Assembly (NCBI GenBank): GCA_035968315.1
Contig: JAVYIN010000007.1
Span: forward strand, 342,996-406,995
DNA length: 64,000 bases
DNA from: Nitrospira sp.
GTDB lineage: Bacteria; Nitrospirota; Nitrospiria; Nitrospirales; Nitrospiraceae
Direction of reading: 5' to 3'
Below the pieces are notes generated by a model. That model saw nothing but the letters and a program-made list of their open reading frames with translations, had not been told where the DNA came from and made no database searches. A program made the translations under genes and the position numbers. How positions within the stretch are numbered: position 1 is the first letter of the stretch; the number at the start of each line of letters is the position of its first letter. This document shows positions 62,696-64,000 of the stretch, piece after piece.

Positions 62696-63619
62696 ATGAA
62701 GGTGTTGGTCACGGGTGGCGCAGGCTTTATTGGATCGCATGTGGTCGATCGGCTGGTTGAGGAAGGCCACGATGTGGTGGTCGTCGATAATCTGTCGACC
62801 GGGAAACGAAAAAATGTGAACCGTGCGGCGAATCTCTATAAAGCGGATATTCAAAGCTCGCGGCTGGAACGGATTTTCCGCAACGAGCGGCCCAGCGTCG
62901 TCATTCACTTGGCGGCGCAGGTCAGTGTCAGGAAGTCCGTTGAGGATCCTGCGTTCGACGCGCAGGCGAATATTTTGGGCACGATGAATGTGGTGCACCA
63001 GGCCGTGCTGCATGGCGCTAGAAAGGTCGTGTTTTCCTCATCGGGCGGGGCGATTTACGGGGAGCAGGAGATCTATCCCGCGCCGGAATCCCATCCCACG
63101 AATCCTCTGTCACCGTACGGGATCAGCAAATTGTGCGGAGAGCACTATGTGTCATATTTTGAGCGGACCAGCGGGATTCAGACCGTCTGTCTGCGCTATG
63201 CCAACGTCTATGGGCCCAGGCAAGATCCGGAAGGGGAGGCCGGGGTCGTCGCGATTTTTATCCAGAAGATTCTGAACAATGAGCAGCCCATTATCAATGG
63301 AAACGGCCGCCAGACCCGCGACTTCGTGTTTGTCGATGATGTGGTCGAAGCCAATCTGGCGGTGATGGGGCAGCAGATTAAGGGCGTGTATAACGTGGGG
63401 ACGGGAGTGGAGACCTCCATTAATGAGCTCTTTAGAATGGTCGCGGATTATACCGGGGCGTCTTCCAAGGAAGTGCATGGCCCGGCGAAAAAGGGGGAGC
63501 AACAGCGCAGCCTCGTGGATTCCTCAAAAATCCGCCAAGAACTTGGCTGGGAAGTGAAGGTCGATCTCGCTGAGGGCCTCAAGAGAACCGTGGCCTATTT
63601 CCGAGAGAAGATGAGTTAG
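62696..63619 (+). CDS. NAD-dependent sugar-nucleotide epimerase/dehydratase
   Basis: A 307-residue extended short-chain dehydrogenase, UDP-glucose 4-epimerase-like. GGAGFIGSHVVDRL binds NAD; the catalytic YGISK is near residue 143 and SSGGAIYG supplies the Ser. The C-terminal part has RDFVFVDDVVEANL. Substrate likely UDP-glucose or a related sugar for exopolysaccharide or LPS, but this is not resolved by sequence. The start follows the tlyA stop directly. Confidence 0.9.
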   Translation: MKVLVTGGAGFIGSHVVDRLVEEGHDVVVVDNLSTGKRKNVNRAANLYKADIQSSRLERIFRNERPSVVIHLAAQVSVRKSVEDPAFDAQANILGTMNVVHQAVLHGARKVVFSSSGGAIYGEQEIYPAPESHPTNPLSPYGISKLCGEHYVSYFERTSGIQTVCLRYANVYGPRQDPEGEAGVVAIFIQKILNNEQPIINGNGRQTRDFVFVDDVVEANLAVMGQQIKGVYNVGTGVETSINELFRMVADYTGASSKEVHGPAKKGEQQRSLVDSSKIRQELGWEVKVDLAEGLKRTVAYFREKMS

Positions 63620-63682
63620 GTCAAAGGTATCCGTTGGGAGAAGCCTGCATCCCGAAGGGAAACGTGTAGGGACGGCAAGCGC

Positions 63683-64000
63683 CTAGTACCGGGGAACGCT
63701 GGTATCAACCTGCGTTGACCAGGCGTCGATTCCCCCGACCAGGTTCTTCACGTTGGCGAATCCCTGCTGAACCAGAAAGCCTGTCGCATCGGCACTCCGC
63801 ATACCGTGGTGGCAATAGGCGATGATTTCCGTATTCTTATCCAGTTTAGCGAGGGATTGCGGCAAGGTGCCCAGAGGGATCAGAACTGACCCGTCGAGCT
63901 TTGCCAGGGCATGTTCCCATGGTTCGCGGACGTCCAAGAGAACGAGTTTATCCCCTTTATCAAGTCTGGTCTTCAGTTCTTTCACGCCGATTGAATAGCT
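63683..64000 (-). CDS. Rhodanese-like protein (5' end outside window)
   Basis: A single rhodanese domain with the catalytic loop Cys in AYCHHGMRSAD and the N-terminal LLDVREPWEHALAKLDG. The frame is open to the window edge (SYSIGVKEL before the GTG at 63985), so the true start may lie outside. Single-domain rhodaneses move sulfane sulfur. It is convergent with the epimerase gene. Confidence 0.88.
   Translation of the reverse strand, partial: SYSIGVKELKTRLDKGDKLVLLDVREPWEHALAKLDGSVLIPLGTLPQSLAKLDKNTEIIAYCHHGMRSADATGFLVQQGFANVKNLVGGIDAWSTQVDTSVPRY

Overview
The window is a GC-rich chromosomal segment of a Gram-negative bacterium. Outer-membrane proteins (TolC, lipoproteins), an MsbA-like exporter and periplasmic M16 peptidases show the envelope type. 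The mix of housekeeping genes, a bacterial deoxyhypusine-synthase homologue, pyruvoyl arginine decarboxylase, many PilZ proteins and frequent GTG/TTG starts suggests Nitrospirota (Nitrospira-like). That is an inference from gene content; no 16S gene or marker tree was available. No prophage, CRISPR array or transposase gene is visible.

1-15 kb: end of an Isc-type ferredoxin gene, gltX, two tandem tRNA-Gln genes, an arsI-sigZ-exported protein operon, a PilZ-controlled cellulose-synthase-like glycosyltransferase, two lipoproteins, a zinc alcohol dehydrogenase, a small yacG gene, a PilZ protein, glnS, two uncharacterised proteins, tRNA-Glu and a response-regulator/PilZ fusion. 15-21 kb: a polyamine neighbourhood behind a good sigma-70 promoter (deoxyhypusine-synthase-like protein, DsbA-like protein, zinc-ribbon protein, aldehyde dehydrogenase, pyruvoyl arginine decarboxylase, agmatinase) followed by rluF. 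The inferred route is arginine to agmatine to putrescine and then an aminobutyl transfer. 21-27 kb: a leftward hlyD-tolC-ABC-4HB operon shaped like a type I secretion or efflux system, but its ABC protein has lost nearly every ATPase motif.

27-36 kb: purEK, a rhomboid protease, a DHH phosphoesterase, a LOG protein, a CBS-PilZ protein, then a tight MNIO(DUF692)-like/dus/maf operon. 36.8-39.3 kb is an AT-richer island: an FRG-domain gene organised like a lone integron cassette (attC-like site at its 3' end, R'-box-like sequence 24 nt before its start) and flanked by about 64-bp inverted repeats that resemble the ends of IS21-type elements. 39-49 kb: another PilZ protein, an MsbA-like exporter, two small genes including a 31-residue COX24-type basic protein, a lipoprotein, nadB, a lytic transglycosylase, pabC/pabB-like genes and atpZ-atpB-atpE-atpF without the F1 genes.

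49-64 kb: larE with a pair of M16 peptidases (one with the zinc motif, one without), rlmN, a Slt70-like transglycosylase, zapB-zapA, a 500-bp non-coding stretch that is a candidate for 6S RNA, rny-ymdB, xseA-xseB, tlyA, a sugar-nucleotide epimerase and a rhodanese cut by the window edge. PilZ domains occur six times in five proteins, so cyclic-di-GMP control is a recurring theme. The points most worth following up are the degenerate ABC exporter, the MNIO-like enzyme, the FRG cassette island, the polyamine cluster and the atpE/atpF stem-loop.
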